This document shows positions 1-9,365 of a stretch of DNA of 43,252 bases, piece after piece. The notes beneath the pieces are model-generated. The model had not been told where the DNA came from. It saw only the letters and a list, made by a program, of their open reading frames with translations, and ran no database searches. How positions within the stretch are numbered: the stretch's first letter is position 1; the number at the start of each line of letters is the position of its first letter. This DNA comes from Synechococcales cyanobacterium bin59.metabat.ball.084 (lineage in GTDB: Bacteria > Cyanobacteriota > Cyanobacteriia > Cyanobacteriales > Chamaesiphonaceae): contig JAAFHZ010000024.1 of NCBI GenBank assembly GCA_013297675.1, forward strand, positions 1 to 43,252. Direction: 5' to 3'. Both the position numbers and the translations under genes were made by a program.

Positions 1-322
1 CCAGTCCTTCACTGAATATATCTAGCAAATCAAACTGGAGTGGAATTACTAAGTTGCCGGTGAGATCGATCGCCCCCCATTGATGACCGATACGAACACT
101 GGCTAAACCTTCAGAGAACTTGCCTGTACAATCAAACTGCGGCGGAATAACCATTTCCCCAAGATGGTTAATGAAACCCCACTTATCACTAACTTTCACC
201 TCTGCTAGCCCTTCGCTAAACCAACAGGCACAATCAAATTGCGGCGAAATCACAATGCCAGAAGCGTCAATAAAACCCCAAAGATGGTGATCATCTTGAA
301 CAGGCCATAGATATTCAGTCAT
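1..322 (-). CDS. WG-repeat protein, C-terminal end cut by window edge
   Basis: Reading on the minus strand from an ATG at 322, the frame stays open to base 1. The visible 107 residues contain three WG (KWGFI-type) repeats in a row: WGFIDASGIVISPQF, WGFINHLGEMVIPPQF and WGAIDLTGNLVIPLQF, each followed by an F-S-E-G-L-A-type turn. WG repeats form solenoids of beta-hairpins and occur in bacterial proteins of mostly unknown function, often as protein-interaction modules. There is no signal peptide at the start (MTEYLWPVQ), so a cytoplasmic location is likely. The downstream end lies outside the window, so the number of repeats and any further domain are unknown. The neighbouring gene diverges from it 69 bases away. 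Confidence 0.8.
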   Translation of the reverse strand, partial: MTEYLWPVQDDHHLWGFIDASGIVISPQFDCACWFSEGLAEVKVSDKWGFINHLGEMVIPPQFDCTGKFSEGLASVRIGHQWGAIDLTGNLVIPLQFDLLDIFSEGL

Positions 323-391
323 AACAAGGTTACAAATTGCCAATAATATTTTAACATGATCAAGAGTTAGCAAATCACCAAAAGTGTATTC

Positions 392-943
392 ATGAATATT
401 AAGCAAACAGAAGGTTGGCTAGAAGCTTTAGAACCGATCGCCACAGAAGTAATTTATCTTAGACAAGACTTAAAATCTGAAATGGGTGAGATGAGAGAAT
501 ACGTCTCTCAACAGTCCCATCTCCAAGACTTATTACAGAAAGAGCTAAGTAACTTCATCAATGTTATGGAGAGTTATTCTCCAACTCAAGGTCGTAAGTC
601 TGTACAAGAAATGAAAAGTATCGTTGAACAGATTAGCCTTAAGACCAAGCAAATCCAAACAGCGCTGCCCGAAGAAAAAATTTCTGAGATGCATATTAAG
701 TTGGGAAAACTCGACAGCGCAATTTCTCAGCTCCAAAAAGAAGTTCATCAACAAAGCCTGCAACTTGCCGATTTCCCTAGTTGGAAACTAGTTATTCAAA
801 TGGCTTTTTTACTTGCTTTCTTGATGTCAGCTTCAATGTTTGGCTCATATTATCTAATGATACCGAGCAATAACTCTTTAGAGAAAAAGATTGATCAAGT
901 GAACAATCGCAATGAGCAAATTTGGAAAAAAATAAAAAAATAA
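392..943 (+). CDS. Hypothetical coiled-coil protein with one membrane segment
   Basis: A 183-residue protein from an ATG at 392. Residues about 15-125 are rich in Glu, Lys, Gln, Leu and Ile in heptad-like spacing and probably form a long coiled coil. Residues about 131-155 (WKLVIQMAFLLAFLMSASMF and following) are a single hydrophobic segment. The last about 25 residues are basic (EKKIDQVNNRNEQIWKKIKK). The layout, a long helical domain, one membrane span near the C-terminus and a short charged tail, fits a membrane-anchored scaffold or an element-encoded accessory protein, but I recognise no family. It is followed by about 130 bases without a gene. The minus-strand frame inside it is a shadow. 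Confidence 0.6.
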   Translation: MNIKQTEGWLEALEPIATEVIYLRQDLKSEMGEMREYVSQQSHLQDLLQKELSNFINVMESYSPTQGRKSVQEMKSIVEQISLKTKQIQTALPEEKISEMHIKLGKLDSAISQLQKEVHQQSLQLADFPSWKLVIQMAFLLAFLMSASMFGSYYLMIPSNNSLEKKIDQVNNRNEQIWKKIKK

Positions 944-1072
944 GGTGTGTATTATTCTGCGCTCTTTACTATGATGAGTTTTTCAGGTTAAGATTTGAAT
1001 TGGCCATCAGCAAAACTGATAGAGTCTTAGCACATCATTCCCCTTTGATTTGACAGTACAATAGCTTTATAA

Positions 1073-1471
1073 TTAATTAAAAAGGTCTAGTGGAAAATGA
1101 CCGTGAGTGCCATTATAACCATCGGCTAAATCTGATTGAAAAGACACCAAGCCACCCCGATAATCACCTTGGTAAGTATCAATATATAAGCGGTTCGATC
1201 GAGGATTATACTTCAAGTAAACCGATCCACTAATAGTTGGCAATGCTGTTGCTAGATCTGCCGTAATATCATAGCCAAAATATTTAGCATAGCTATGCAA
1301 TGCCGTTAAGCCTATAGCCTGATCATCAGCACACATCCCGATCGTGTGATAGTCCGCAGCCTCAGTGAGTATCTGTAGCGATTGGCGGATTGCTGCTCGT
1401 TGCTCAATGCTGGCACCAGCCCCCAGATCTTGTAATTTACGGAGGGCTTGGTCTGCTTCTGGAATAGTCAT
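1073..1471 (-). CDS. DUF1824 family protein
   Basis: A 132-residue soluble protein starting MTIPEADQALRKLQDLGAG. The central part (ADYHTIGMCADDQAIGLTAL) and the C-terminal part (SGSVYLKYNPRSNRLYIDTY, then YRGGLVSFQ and HGHFPLDLF) match my memory of DUF1824, a small family largely confined to cyanobacteria whose function is not known. It lies 7 bases downstream of speA on the same strand and is probably co-transcribed with it. There are no membrane segments or signal peptide. Assignment is from recalled sequence features; the function is open. Confidence 0.75.
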   Translation of the reverse strand: MTIPEADQALRKLQDLGAGASIEQRAAIRQSLQILTEAADYHTIGMCADDQAIGLTALHSYAKYFGYDITADLATALPTISGSVYLKYNPRSNRLYIDTYQGDYRGGLVSFQSDLADGYNGTHGHFPLDLFN

Positions 1472-1478
1472 AGATTTC

Positions 1479-3485
1479 TTAATCTCGGGGAGGTGGTGAT
1501 AAGTAAGTATAACGCCCTAAGCTGCTCTCGTAGTTCTGCATCAGTCGCTGGGATTCTTGGAGGGTGATGCGTTTTTCTTGCAGGGCTTGCTCAGATTTTT
1601 TGCGGATATTTTCCATCAAATCTTCTGCGTCATACTGCACATAGCCTACCACTTCCTTCATGGTGTCGCCTTTGACCACATGTTCAATTTGATAGCCTTT
1701 AGGGGTGAGTTTGATATGTACTGCGTTAGTATCACCAAAAAGATTGTGCAGATTGCCCATGATTTCTTGATAGGCACCAGCCAGGAATAAACCCAGATAG
1801 TAGGGCTTATGCTTTTTCAAAGAATGGAGTTCTAAGACGGGCTTCACATCGCGCAGGTCAATAAATTGGTCGATTTTGCCGTCACTATCACAGGTGAGAT
1901 CAGCTAGAATGCCCCGCTGGGTCGGTTCTTCGCCGAGGCGATGGATGGGCATAATCGGGAAGAGTTGATCGATCGCCCAGCTATCGGGAGCTGATTGAAA
2001 TACTGACATATTGACGTAGTAGATCGAAGACATCATTTGCTCCAATTCTTCTAGGTCATCGGGCACATAGTCTTCGTCATTGATGATGTCTAAAATTTTC
2101 CGGCAGCAGGCCCAGTAGAACTGCTCGGCGCGGGCGCGTTCAGAGATGCTCAAGTAGCCCAAGTTAAAGCGGTTTAGGGCTTCTTCTTTAAATTGGGTGA
2201 CATCGTGGTAGGCTTCTTGAAAATTTTCGAGGTTGATGGTGTTGTAGATTTCCCAGAGGTTGCGAATGATGGCGTGTTCATTCTCATTGGGAGGATGGGG
2301 AAGTTCACTGCGCACCTCGCTGCTGCCCAAGACATCAAAAATTAAGACAGATTGGTGAGAGACCACAGCTCGACCGCTTTCACTGACTAAAATTGGCACA
2401 GGTACTTTCTTTTCGGCACAGGCATCTTTAACTTCCGCCACAATGTCGTTGGCGTAGTTTTGCATGTTGTAGTTTTTGGAGGCGTGGAAGTTGGTCTGGG
2501 AGCCGTCATAGTCCACACCCAAACCGCCGCCTACATCTAAGTAGCGCATGTTGGCACCCAACTGGGCTAGCTCGACATAAATTTTGCTGGCTTCGATGAT
2601 CGCTTCTTTGATCACCGAAATTGAGGAGATTTGGGAGCCGATGTGGAAATGCAGCAACTGCAAACAGTTCAGCATTTTGGCTTCGCGCAGCCGATCGACC
2701 ACCATAATAATTTCAGGGATAGTCAGGCCAAACTTCGCTCGATCGCCGCTAGAACCGCCCCAGCGTCCCATGCCTTTACTGTTGAGCTTAGCACGCACGC
2801 CCAGGTTTGGTTCAATGCCCAAAGATTGGGCGGCTTCGATCGCGATTTCGACTTCTTCTACTTGCTCCAACACAATGATCGGAGTTTGACCGAGCTTCTG
2901 CGCCAGCATGGCGGTTTCGATATATTCCCGATCTTTATAGCCATTGCAGATAATCAGGGAGCCAGGGTTATCGAGGGTGGCCAGGGCAATCATTAATTCT
3001 GGTTTAGAGCCAGCTTCGAGGCCAAACTGGAAGGGTTTGCCAAACTTTACTAAGTCTTCGACTAAATGGCGCTGCTGGTTACATTTGATCGGAAATACGC
3101 CTCGGTAGCTGCCGTCGTAATTGTAGCGGGCGATCGCCTTGGCAAAAGAGGCATTCAGGCGCTCGATGCGGTCTTCTAAAATATCAGAGAAGCGGATGAG
3201 TAAGGGAAGAGCAAGGTTGCGATCGCGGAGAGCATTGACCAGTTCAAATAAATCTAGAGAGCCGCCTCGATCGCCTCGGGGAGAGACGGTGACGTGACCG
3301 GCAGCGTTGATCGAGAAGTAGGGTTCGCCCCAACCTTTGATGCGGTATTGGTTCTCGCTGTCTTCGATCGACCAGGAGCCATGTTTGGGTTCTTTGTGCT
3401 TTTTCTTCTTTTTGGCGGAGGTAGGTGGCTCAGGTACATTAATAATCTTGGCGATTTCTTCGACCCTAGCTAGTTCTAATCCCAT
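1479..3485 (-). CDS. speA: Biosynthetic arginine decarboxylase (PLP-dependent)
   Basis: A 668-residue enzyme of the SpeA family, converting arginine to agmatine and CO2 as the first step of putrescine and spermidine synthesis. It has the usual length for the long bacterial form. Visible marks are the PLP-binding lysine motif GVFPIKCNQQRHLVEDL (K134), HFHIGSQ, the glycine-rich phosphate loop GGGLGVDYDG, and a late substrate/PLP motif containing DLTCDSDGKID. The N-terminus carries a lysine-rich stretch (residues about 25-34) ahead of the conserved start of the domain (WSIEDSENQYRIKGWGEPYF), which looks like a short lineage-specific extension. The ATG at 3485 has a good Shine-Dalgarno sequence (GGGAGG) about 8 bases upstream. 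DUF1824 follows directly. Cyanobacteria use this enzyme both for polyamines and as an arginine catabolic entry. Confidence 0.97.
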   Translation of the reverse strand: MGLELARVEEIAKIINVPEPPTSAKKKKKHKEPKHGSWSIEDSENQYRIKGWGEPYFSINAAGHVTVSPRGDRGGSLDLFELVNALRDRNLALPLLIRFSDILEDRIERLNASFAKAIARYNYDGSYRGVFPIKCNQQRHLVEDLVKFGKPFQFGLEAGSKPELMIALATLDNPGSLIICNGYKDREYIETAMLAQKLGQTPIIVLEQVEEVEIAIEAAQSLGIEPNLGVRAKLNSKGMGRWGGSSGDRAKFGLTIPEIIMVVDRLREAKMLNCLQLLHFHIGSQISSISVIKEAIIEASKIYVELAQLGANMRYLDVGGGLGVDYDGSQTNFHASKNYNMQNYANDIVAEVKDACAEKKVPVPILVSESGRAVVSHQSVLIFDVLGSSEVRSELPHPPNENEHAIIRNLWEIYNTINLENFQEAYHDVTQFKEEALNRFNLGYLSISERARAEQFYWACCRKILDIINDEDYVPDDLEELEQMMSSIYYVNMSVFQSAPDSWAIDQLFPIMPIHRLGEEPTQRGILADLTCDSDGKIDQFIDLRDVKPVLELHSLKKHKPYYLGLFLAGAYQEIMGNLHNLFGDTNAVHIKLTPKGYQIEHVVKGDTMKEVVGYVQYDAEDLMENIRKKSEQALQEKRITLQESQRLMQNYESSLGRYTYLSPPPRD

Positions 3486-3732
3486 GTGATAATCCCTCCC
3501 AAAAGCGTTGGCGACATTAAGTGTAACCGATAATTCTCGGGTTCGACTCTCCTTGGTATGATACCCACAAAAATTTTGTTTTTGAAGATGGCTTGAGGGC
3601 TTGCTGGTGATTTAGGCTGAGACGAACTCTTCGATTGTCTTTCTATGCCGAATCAATGGCAAATAATAACAAAAATATATAGGCTGTAGACAGAGGAAGG
3701 TATTATTAGGTTACTGCCCCAAAAACAAAAAA

Positions 3733-3972
3733 ATGAACGAAGATATCCAGAAGCTCCATATCCAAGCTGGACTAGTAATTGGGCAAGAGAAAATTTGCGG
3801 CAAAAAAATAAATTACGCTACTGAAGACAAGGCTGCTGCTTATGCTGAGCAAATGAATAGTAAGGCTAGCACCAGAAATACTCTAGAGGGTTATCCTTGT
3901 GCTTTTTGTCAAGGTTGGCATGTGGGGAAAGAAATGAGCCGATCGGAGCTAGAAAGTTATCTTCTAGATTGA
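3733..3972 (+). CDS. Small Cys/His protein of unknown function
   Basis: A 79-residue protein. The C-terminal half holds YPCAFCQGWHVGKE, with Cys-x-x-Cys followed by Gly-Trp-His. I have seen this pattern in short bacterial proteins that read YPCxFCxGWHxG, probably a small metal-binding fold. The N-terminal half has KICGKKINYATEDKAAAYAEQMN, an adapter-like helix. No role can be assigned. The gene stands alone: 247 bases from the divergent speA start and 300 bases before purL. No convincing ribosome binding site precedes the ATG; the leader is A-rich. Confidence 0.6.
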   Translation: MNEDIQKLHIQAGLVIGQEKICGKKINYATEDKAAAYAEQMNSKASTRNTLEGYPCAFCQGWHVGKEMSRSELESYLLD

Positions 3973-4272
3973 TTAATCTAGTGATGCTGGCTGTTTAAGA
4001 CCATCTATGACATATTCTCTATTTGCAATTTGGCTCTCTGGAAATATTACTCTGAGAACAATTCATTTCTAGAGCAATTTTCGGAATGGAAATTTATGTA
4101 CTATACGCATTACATATAGCTGATTTCTCTCTGAAGGTGTAAAGAACAAACAGATTTCAGACCTGTAGATCTTTATAGATCTTTTAGGTGTGATTCCTTT
4201 CGGGACGCGCATAGCGCGATCGGCTAACAGAGCGCTATACTATCCATGTTTTCCGCCCTGCTTTATTTACCT
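3973..4272. other. Intergenic region upstream of purL
   Basis: Three hundred bases with no gene that I can support. The first 180 bases are AT-rich and featureless. An AGATCT pair separated by TTAT lies near 4168-4183. The last 75 bases are GC-richer and hold the overlapping short hairpins described separately at 4206-4237. No tRNA cloverleaf or known riboswitch pattern was recognised. Confidence 0.5.
4206..4237 (+). promoter_or_regulatory. Overlapping short inverted repeats in the purL leader
   Basis: CGCGC (4206-4210) pairs with GCGCG (4214-4218) around a 3-base loop. TAGCGC (4212-4217) can instead pair with GCGCTA (4232-4237). The two pairings share bases and exclude each other. The segment lies 36 bases before the chosen purL start. 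It may be an attenuator-like leader, or a copy of a dispersed GC-rich palindromic repeat of the kind common in cyanobacteria. There is no T-run after either stem. Confidence 0.3.
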
Positions 4273-6588
4273 ATGACAGCCTCCCCCTTCTCACCCGCAG
4301 AAATCGCCGCCGAAGGCATCAAGCCCAACGAATACGAAGAAATAGTGCAGCGTTTGGGTCGCCATCCTAACAAAGCCGAGCTGGGGATGTTTGGGGTCAT
4401 GTGGTCTGAGCACTGCTGTTATAAAAATTCTCGTCCCTTGCTTTCGCAGTTTCCGACCACCGGCGATCGAGTCCTTGTCGGTCCGGGCGAAAACGCCGGA
4501 GTTATCGATCTTGGCCACGGTTTACAGCTAGCCTTCAAAATCGAATCTCACAACCACCCTTCTGCCGTCGAACCATTTCAAGGTGCGGCTACCGGTGTGG
4601 GTGGCATTTTGCGAGATATTTTCACCATGGGGGCAAGGCCGATCGCCGTTCTCAACTCTCTGCGCTTCGGATCTCTGGATGATGCTAAGACCCGCAGACT
4701 GTTTACTGGAGTCGTTTCTGGCATCAGCCACTACGGCAATTGCGTTGGGGTACCCACTGTGGGCGGCGAAGTGTATTTTGATGCTGCCTACAACGACAAT
4801 CCATTGGTTAACGCCATGGCCTTGGGCTTAATGGAAACTGCCACCATTGTTAAATCTGGGGCAGCAGGCATCGGCAATCCGGTGCTGTACGTTGGTTCCA
4901 CTACCGGGCGGGATGGCATGGGTGGCGCTAGTTTTGCCAGCACTGAACTGAGTGAAGCATCTTTAGATAACCGGCCAGCGGTGCAAGTTGGCGATCCGTT
5001 CTTAGAAAAATCTCTAATCGAAGCCTGTCTAGAAGCCTTCAAAACCGGTGCCGTCGTCGCGGCTCAAGATATGGGCGCTGCCGGAATTACCTGCTCGACT
5101 TCCGAGATGGCTGCCAAAGGCGGTGTCGGCATTGAATTTGACCTGGACTTAGTGCCAGTCAGAGAGAGCGGCATGGTGCCTTATGAATACTTGCTGTCGG
5201 AATCTCAAGAGCGGATGTTGTTTGTGGCGCACAAAGGCCGTGAACAAGAGCTGATCGATATCTTCCAGCGCTGGGGTCTACAGGCGGTGGTCGCTGGAAC
5301 CGTGATTGAAGAGCCGATCGTCCGTATTTTATTCCAGGGAGAAATTGCCGCCGAGGTTCCTGCTAGTGCTCTGGCAGACAATACCCCTCTCTACCCCCGT
5401 GAACTACCTGCCGAACCCCCAGCTTACGCGCAGCAGGCTTGGAAATGGCAAGTTAGCAGTTTACCTGTGGCTACCACCGCCGGAATTACAGTCGGAATTA
5501 AGGATCAAAGCTGGTCACAGATTTTGTTGACACTGTTAGATGTGCCTTCGATCGCCTCTAAACGCTGGGTCTATCGCCAATACGATCACCAAGTTCAAAA
5601 TAACACCGTACTCTTACCGGGTGGAGCCGATGCCGCCGTTATCCGCATTCGGCCTCTCGAACAAATCCAAGACCTCACCACCGACCTGAGCAAAATCAAT
5701 ACCGGCGTTGCCGCCACAGTAGATTGCAACTCCCGCTATGTGTATCTGCATCCTTACGAGGGAGCCAAAGCCGTAGTGGCTGAAGCCGCCAGAAACCTGA
5801 GCTGTGTGGGCGCTGAGCCGGTAGCTGTCACCGATAACTTGAACTTTGGTAGCCCCGAAAAACCTACTGGCTATTGGCAGCTAGCCGAAGCCTGTCGTGG
5901 TTTGTCTGAAGGCTGTAGCGCCCTGAGTACGCCGGTAACTGGTGGCAATGTTTCGCTCTACAACGAAACTTTTGATGCCAGTGGTCAACCTCAGCCCATT
6001 TATCCTACGCCAGTGATTGGCATGGTGGGTATTATTGATGATCTGGGTAAAATCTGTGGTCAGAGCTGGCAACATGCCGGTGATTTAATTTACTTACTAG
6101 GTGCTAACACTAAGCCCCAACTAGGAGCCAGTGAATATCTGCATACTGTGCATCAAACCGTGGCCGGGATGCCCCCAGCGATCGATTTTTCTTTAGAGCT
6201 AAAAGTTCAAGCAGCCTGCCGTTATGGTATTCGCCAGGGTTGGATTAAGTCTGCTCATGATCCCGCTGAAGGTGGCATTGCCGTAGCACTGGCTGAATCT
6301 TGTATTGGCCTGGGTTTAGGTGCCATAGTTCAACTGCCCAGCCTGGGACTCCGCCTGGATGAAGATTTCTTTGGTGAAAGCGGTGCCAGGATTTTGGTAT
6401 CGATCGACCCTAAAAACCGCAGTGCTTTTGAATTATACTTACAGTCCCAGTTAGCTGCTGATTGGTTGCAGGTGGGTACTGTTGGTGGTGATCGGCTGCA
6501 AATTACTGCTCAAGAAGGCTCGATCGATCTCAGCTTAGCTGATATTACTCAGAGCTGGAGTATGGCGCTCGATCGGCGGTTAGCCTAG
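4273..6588 (+). CDS. purL: Phosphoribosylformylglycinamidine synthase, large subunit
   Basis: PurL of the small (about 770-residue) type, which works with separate PurS and PurQ to convert FGAR to FGAM in purine synthesis using ATP and glutamine-derived ammonia. Neither partner is in this window. Conserved marks are [58 protein letters not shown], and in the second half [21 protein letters not shown] and [19 protein letters not shown] chose the ATG at 4273 ([15 protein letters not shown]) because family members start close to this point; an in-frame ATG at 4246 would add nine residues. Neither has a clear Shine-Dalgarno sequence. The next gene starts 22 bases downstream on the same strand. 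Confidence 0.97.
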   Translation: MTASPFSPAEIAAEGIKPNEYEEIVQRLGRHPNKAELGMFGVMWSEHCCYKNSRPLLSQFPTTGDRVLVGPGENAGVIDLGHGLQLAFKIESHNHPSAVEPFQGAATGVGGILRDIFTMGARPIAVLNSLRFGSLDDAKTRRLFTGVVSGISHYGNCVGVPTVGGEVYFDAAYNDNPLVNAMALGLMETATIVKSGAAGIGNPVLYVGSTTGRDGMGGASFASTELSEASLDNRPAVQVGDPFLEKSLIEACLEAFKTGAVVAAQDMGAAGITCSTSEMAAKGGVGIEFDLDLVPVRESGMVPYEYLLSESQERMLFVAHKGREQELIDIFQRWGLQAVVAGTVIEEPIVRILFQGEIAAEVPASALADNTPLYPRELPAEPPAYAQQAWKWQVSSLPVATTAGITVGIKDQSWSQILLTLLDVPSIASKRWVYRQYDHQVQNNTVLLPGGADAAVIRIRPLEQIQDLTTDLSKINTGVAATVDCNSRYVYLHPYEGAKAVVAEAARNLSCVGAEPVAVTDNLNFGSPEKPTGYWQLAEACRGLSEGCSALSTPVTGGNVSLYNETFDASGQPQPIYPTPVIGMVGIIDDLGKICGQSWQHAGDLIYLLGANTKPQLGASEYLHTVHQTVAGMPPAIDFSLELKVQAACRYGIRQGWIKSAHDPAEGGIAVALAESCIGLGLGAIVQLPSLGLRLDEDFFGESGARILVSIDPKNRSAFELYLQSQLAADWLQVGTVGGDRLQITAQEGSIDLSLADITQSWSMALDRRLA

Positions 6589-6610
6589 TGATCTGAGCAA
6601 AAGTTACCCC

Positions 6611-7510
6611 ATGAAAAAATATTGCTACAGTAATAAAATCCCTTTTTGGGGCTTAGTGCTACTATTTCTCTGCGCCACGATCGGAGCTATAGCGATCGGT
6701 ACCTTAGCTTTTGGGGTTTCTAGAACAGTTTATTTGGTGGTGTTGTTTCCGCTGTTAATGGGCTTAGCGGGCGGTTGTCTAAACCTGTGGGCGATCGGAC
6801 GCGGCAAGATTCGGAATCCGGGGATTGCTACGATGAGCGGTTTACTGACCGGATTAGTGATTTATGGGGTCTTTTTATACGGCGGCTATTTGCTCTATCG
6901 CTCCGAGAAAATTGGTTGGGCAGAAGGAGCCTCGCCAACCGAAAAGGCCGAAGTATCCGCCGATTTAGATCGATCGATTGTCGATAACACTGGTTATTCT
7001 GGCTTTTTGGGATATTTACATCAGCAATCTAAAAATGGGGTGGTGATTGTGGGGAAAAAAACCAGTGACAGCCCACCAATTACGGTGAAAGATCGAGGAG
7101 TGTGGCTGAATTGGGTACTCGAACTCTTTACTATTTGTGGCATCACTACTTTAATGAGTCGCTGGCGAGTTTCGGCTCCTTTTAGTGAAACGACTGATCG
7201 CTGGTTTAATCGCGCCGATCGGCTAGGTACTATTGCTAAAAGCGACATTAATCAAGCCCGTCACGTTTTAGATGAAGGCCGGTTAGAAGATTTTATTGCT
7301 TTGGTGCAAATCAAAGGTCAGTTAGTCGCCGGGGGATGGGAAGTACATTTCAAAAGATGCGATGAAAATTTTGAAGAAGTCGCTCTTACCCTGGGCAAAG
7401 CCGTAGTGATTAGGCGCAAGCTAAAATTGCGCCAGCAGCAGGCTTGGATTTTAGATCGATCGGATTTGGATGAAGTAGCGGCGGCTATGCGGAAATATCA
7501 CCAGGCATAG
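6611..7510 (+). CDS. Hypothetical membrane protein downstream of purL
   Basis: A 299-residue protein. Hydrophobic segments lie at about residues 13-35, 39-61 and 73-96, with a possible fourth at about 165-182. Between the third and fourth is a hydrophilic loop (about residues 100-160). After residue 190 comes a soluble, charged C-terminal domain (about 110 residues) with ARHVLDEGRLEDFIALVQIK and a basic stretch VVIRRKLKLRQQQAW. I do not recognise the family. The 22-base gap from purL suggests co-transcription, but nothing in the sequence links it to purine synthesis. It is convergent with the ABC exporter gene, 60 bases away. Confidence 0.6.
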   Translation: MKKYCYSNKIPFWGLVLLFLCATIGAIAIGTLAFGVSRTVYLVVLFPLLMGLAGGCLNLWAIGRGKIRNPGIATMSGLLTGLVIYGVFLYGGYLLYRSEKIGWAEGASPTEKAEVSADLDRSIVDNTGYSGFLGYLHQQSKNGVVIVGKKTSDSPPITVKDRGVWLNWVLELFTICGITTLMSRWRVSAPFSETTDRWFNRADRLGTIAKSDINQARHVLDEGRLEDFIALVQIKGQLVAGGWEVHFKRCDENFEEVALTLGKAVVIRRKLKLRQQQAWILDRSDLDEVAAAMRKYHQA

Positions 7511-7570
7511 ACCGTGGTTGAACTCCCAGAAATCACAGTCCATCTATCATATAGTTTTGGAATGGGACGA

Positions 7571-9313
7571 TTAACTTAACATTTCCTCCAATTGATTTTG
7601 ACTCCAAAGCCATTGATATAAACCGGGCTGATTAATCAGCTCACTGTGAGTGCCAGTCTGCACGATTTCACCTTTATCCATCACCAAAATTCGATCGGCC
7701 AAAGCTGCCGCCGAAAGCTGGTGAGAAACAAACAGCACGGTTTTTCGCTGAGTACCTGCTGCCAAGTTCTGCAAAATTGTTGCCGCTGTTTGGTTGTCTA
7801 CGCTAGATAGTGCGTCATCTAAAATCAAAATCTGGGCATCAACCAACAAAGCGCGGGCGATCGAAGTGCGCTGTCGCTGTCCACCAGAAAGCGTGATGCC
7901 GCGTTCTCCGACCAGAGTTTCATATTGGCGCGGAAAATTCATTACTTCCGGGTGAATTTGGCTCTGTTTAGCGGCGGTTACTACCTGAGTGTCATCAGCT
8001 AACGGATCACCATAGCGAACATTGTTAGCAACTGTAGTACTAAACAAAAAGCTCTCTTGGGGCACAAAAGTAATCGATCGACGCAGACTTTCTAAAGTCA
8101 AGGCGGTGATATCGGTATCATCAAGAAATAGCTGACCTGCTTTGACGTTTAGCAGCCGAGGAATAGCATTGACTAAGGTAGATTTCCCCGAACCGATCGG
8201 TCCAACAATCGCGATTCTTTCTCCGGGACTAATCACAAAATTCACGTTGCGCAAAGCAGGCTGCTCTGCTCCAGGATAAGTAAACGATAGGTTTTGAGCA
8301 GTAATTTTACCCATCACTTGGCCCGAATCAATGCTGTTGAGAGTATCAAAAATCTGTGGCTCAGCAGCCATAATTGATTCCACTCGATCGATGCTCACTT
8401 CGCCCCGCTGGAAAGCAGTAATGGTAAAACCAAGTAGTGCGGTAGGAAAAATTAAATTTTGGGCATAGATGATCATCGTCAAAAAATCACCCACCTGAAT
8501 TTCGCCGCTAGTAATCGCCTTGCTGCCCTGCCACAGCAGCACCAGCAGACTAATGGAGGCCAACCCTTGAATAATCGGAAACACCGTATTTCGGGATTGG
8601 GCTAGACGCAAATTAGATTCAAACACTTTGGCATTTAATTTGGCGAAAGCCTGTCGCTCGTTTTCTTCTTGGGCATAAATTTTAATCAGCGTAATGCCGC
8701 TCATGTCTTCTTGAATCAGCTCACTCAAGTCTGAAAGTTTCTCTTGTACTTCTACCTGTTCTTCGCGCAATCTACCGCTAAATAGCTGCACGGTAATCAG
8801 CATTACTGGATAAATTGCCAATGCTAGCAAGGTTAGCCGCAGGCTAATCGAGAGCATGGCGGGCAGGGTAAAGGCGTAAGCAAAAATAATATTGAAAATA
8901 CTCAGCAGCGAGAAACCCATCAAGCGCATGATATTTTCTACGTCACTGGTCGATCGATTGATCAGATCCCCCACAGTAGTGGTAGAAAAGTAGGCTCCAT
9001 CCAGGTTAGAAATATGCTCAAAAATCCGTTGCTTTAGATCAGCCTGTACTCTTCGTCCAATTCCAAAAATCAGCAGCCGCGAAATCATCCGCACCACCCA
9101 GACGATCGAGGCTAAGCAGATGGTGAGTATGGCGAGGTTAACGATGTCGGTGTAATTGAAACCTGCTTTGAGCTGGTTGATCGCGTCTTTGATCAGCAGG
9201 GGAATCCAGACGCTGAGCAGGTTGACGATCAGCAATGCCCCAACTCCTTGCCAGACGGTTAGCCTGTAGGGATAAAGGTATTCGATGAGTTTTTTAAGAC
9301 GTGGATTGGCCAT
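7571..9313 (-). CDS. ABC exporter half-transporter (membrane and ATPase domains fused)
   Basis: A 580-residue type IV ABC half-transporter of the MsbA/multidrug exporter class. The N-terminal about 310 residues form the six-helix membrane domain. The C-terminal nucleotide-binding domain has Walker A GPIGSGKSTL, the signature LSGGQRQRTSIARALL, Walker B ILILDDALSSVD and the H-loop FVSHQLS. It should work as a dimer, exporting a lipid or hydrophobic substrate that the sequence does not reveal. A longer frame reaches 9382 but would overlap the upstream gene; the ATG at 9313 (MANPRLKKLIEYLYPYR) fits the usual start of the family and leaves 52 bases after the DUF4058 gene. The order DUF4058-ABC on one strand may be an operon. 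Confidence 0.9.
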   Translation of the reverse strand: MANPRLKKLIEYLYPYRLTVWQGVGALLIVNLLSVWIPLLIKDAINQLKAGFNYTDIVNLAILTICLASIVWVVRMISRLLIFGIGRRVQADLKQRIFEHISNLDGAYFSTTTVGDLINRSTSDVENIMRLMGFSLLSIFNIIFAYAFTLPAMLSISLRLTLLALAIYPVMLITVQLFSGRLREEQVEVQEKLSDLSELIQEDMSGITLIKIYAQEENERQAFAKLNAKVFESNLRLAQSRNTVFPIIQGLASISLLVLLWQGSKAITSGEIQVGDFLTMIIYAQNLIFPTALLGFTITAFQRGEVSIDRVESIMAAEPQIFDTLNSIDSGQVMGKITAQNLSFTYPGAEQPALRNVNFVISPGERIAIVGPIGSGKSTLVNAIPRLLNVKAGQLFLDDTDITALTLESLRRSITFVPQESFLFSTTVANNVRYGDPLADDTQVVTAAKQSQIHPEVMNFPRQYETLVGERGITLSGGQRQRTSIARALLVDAQILILDDALSSVDNQTAATILQNLAAGTQRKTVLFVSHQLSAAALADRILVMDKGEIVQTGTHSELINQPGLYQWLWSQNQLEEMLS

Positions 9314-9365
9314 GATAAAGTCGAGGTGGTCAATACAGTTTAGCGGAATTGGCATCCCGAAAGCT

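Noticed and set aside
545-763. Minus-strand 72-residue frame inside the coiled-coil gene
   Set aside because: It lies wholly inside a frame with stronger coding character and has no family resemblance; it is a shadow.
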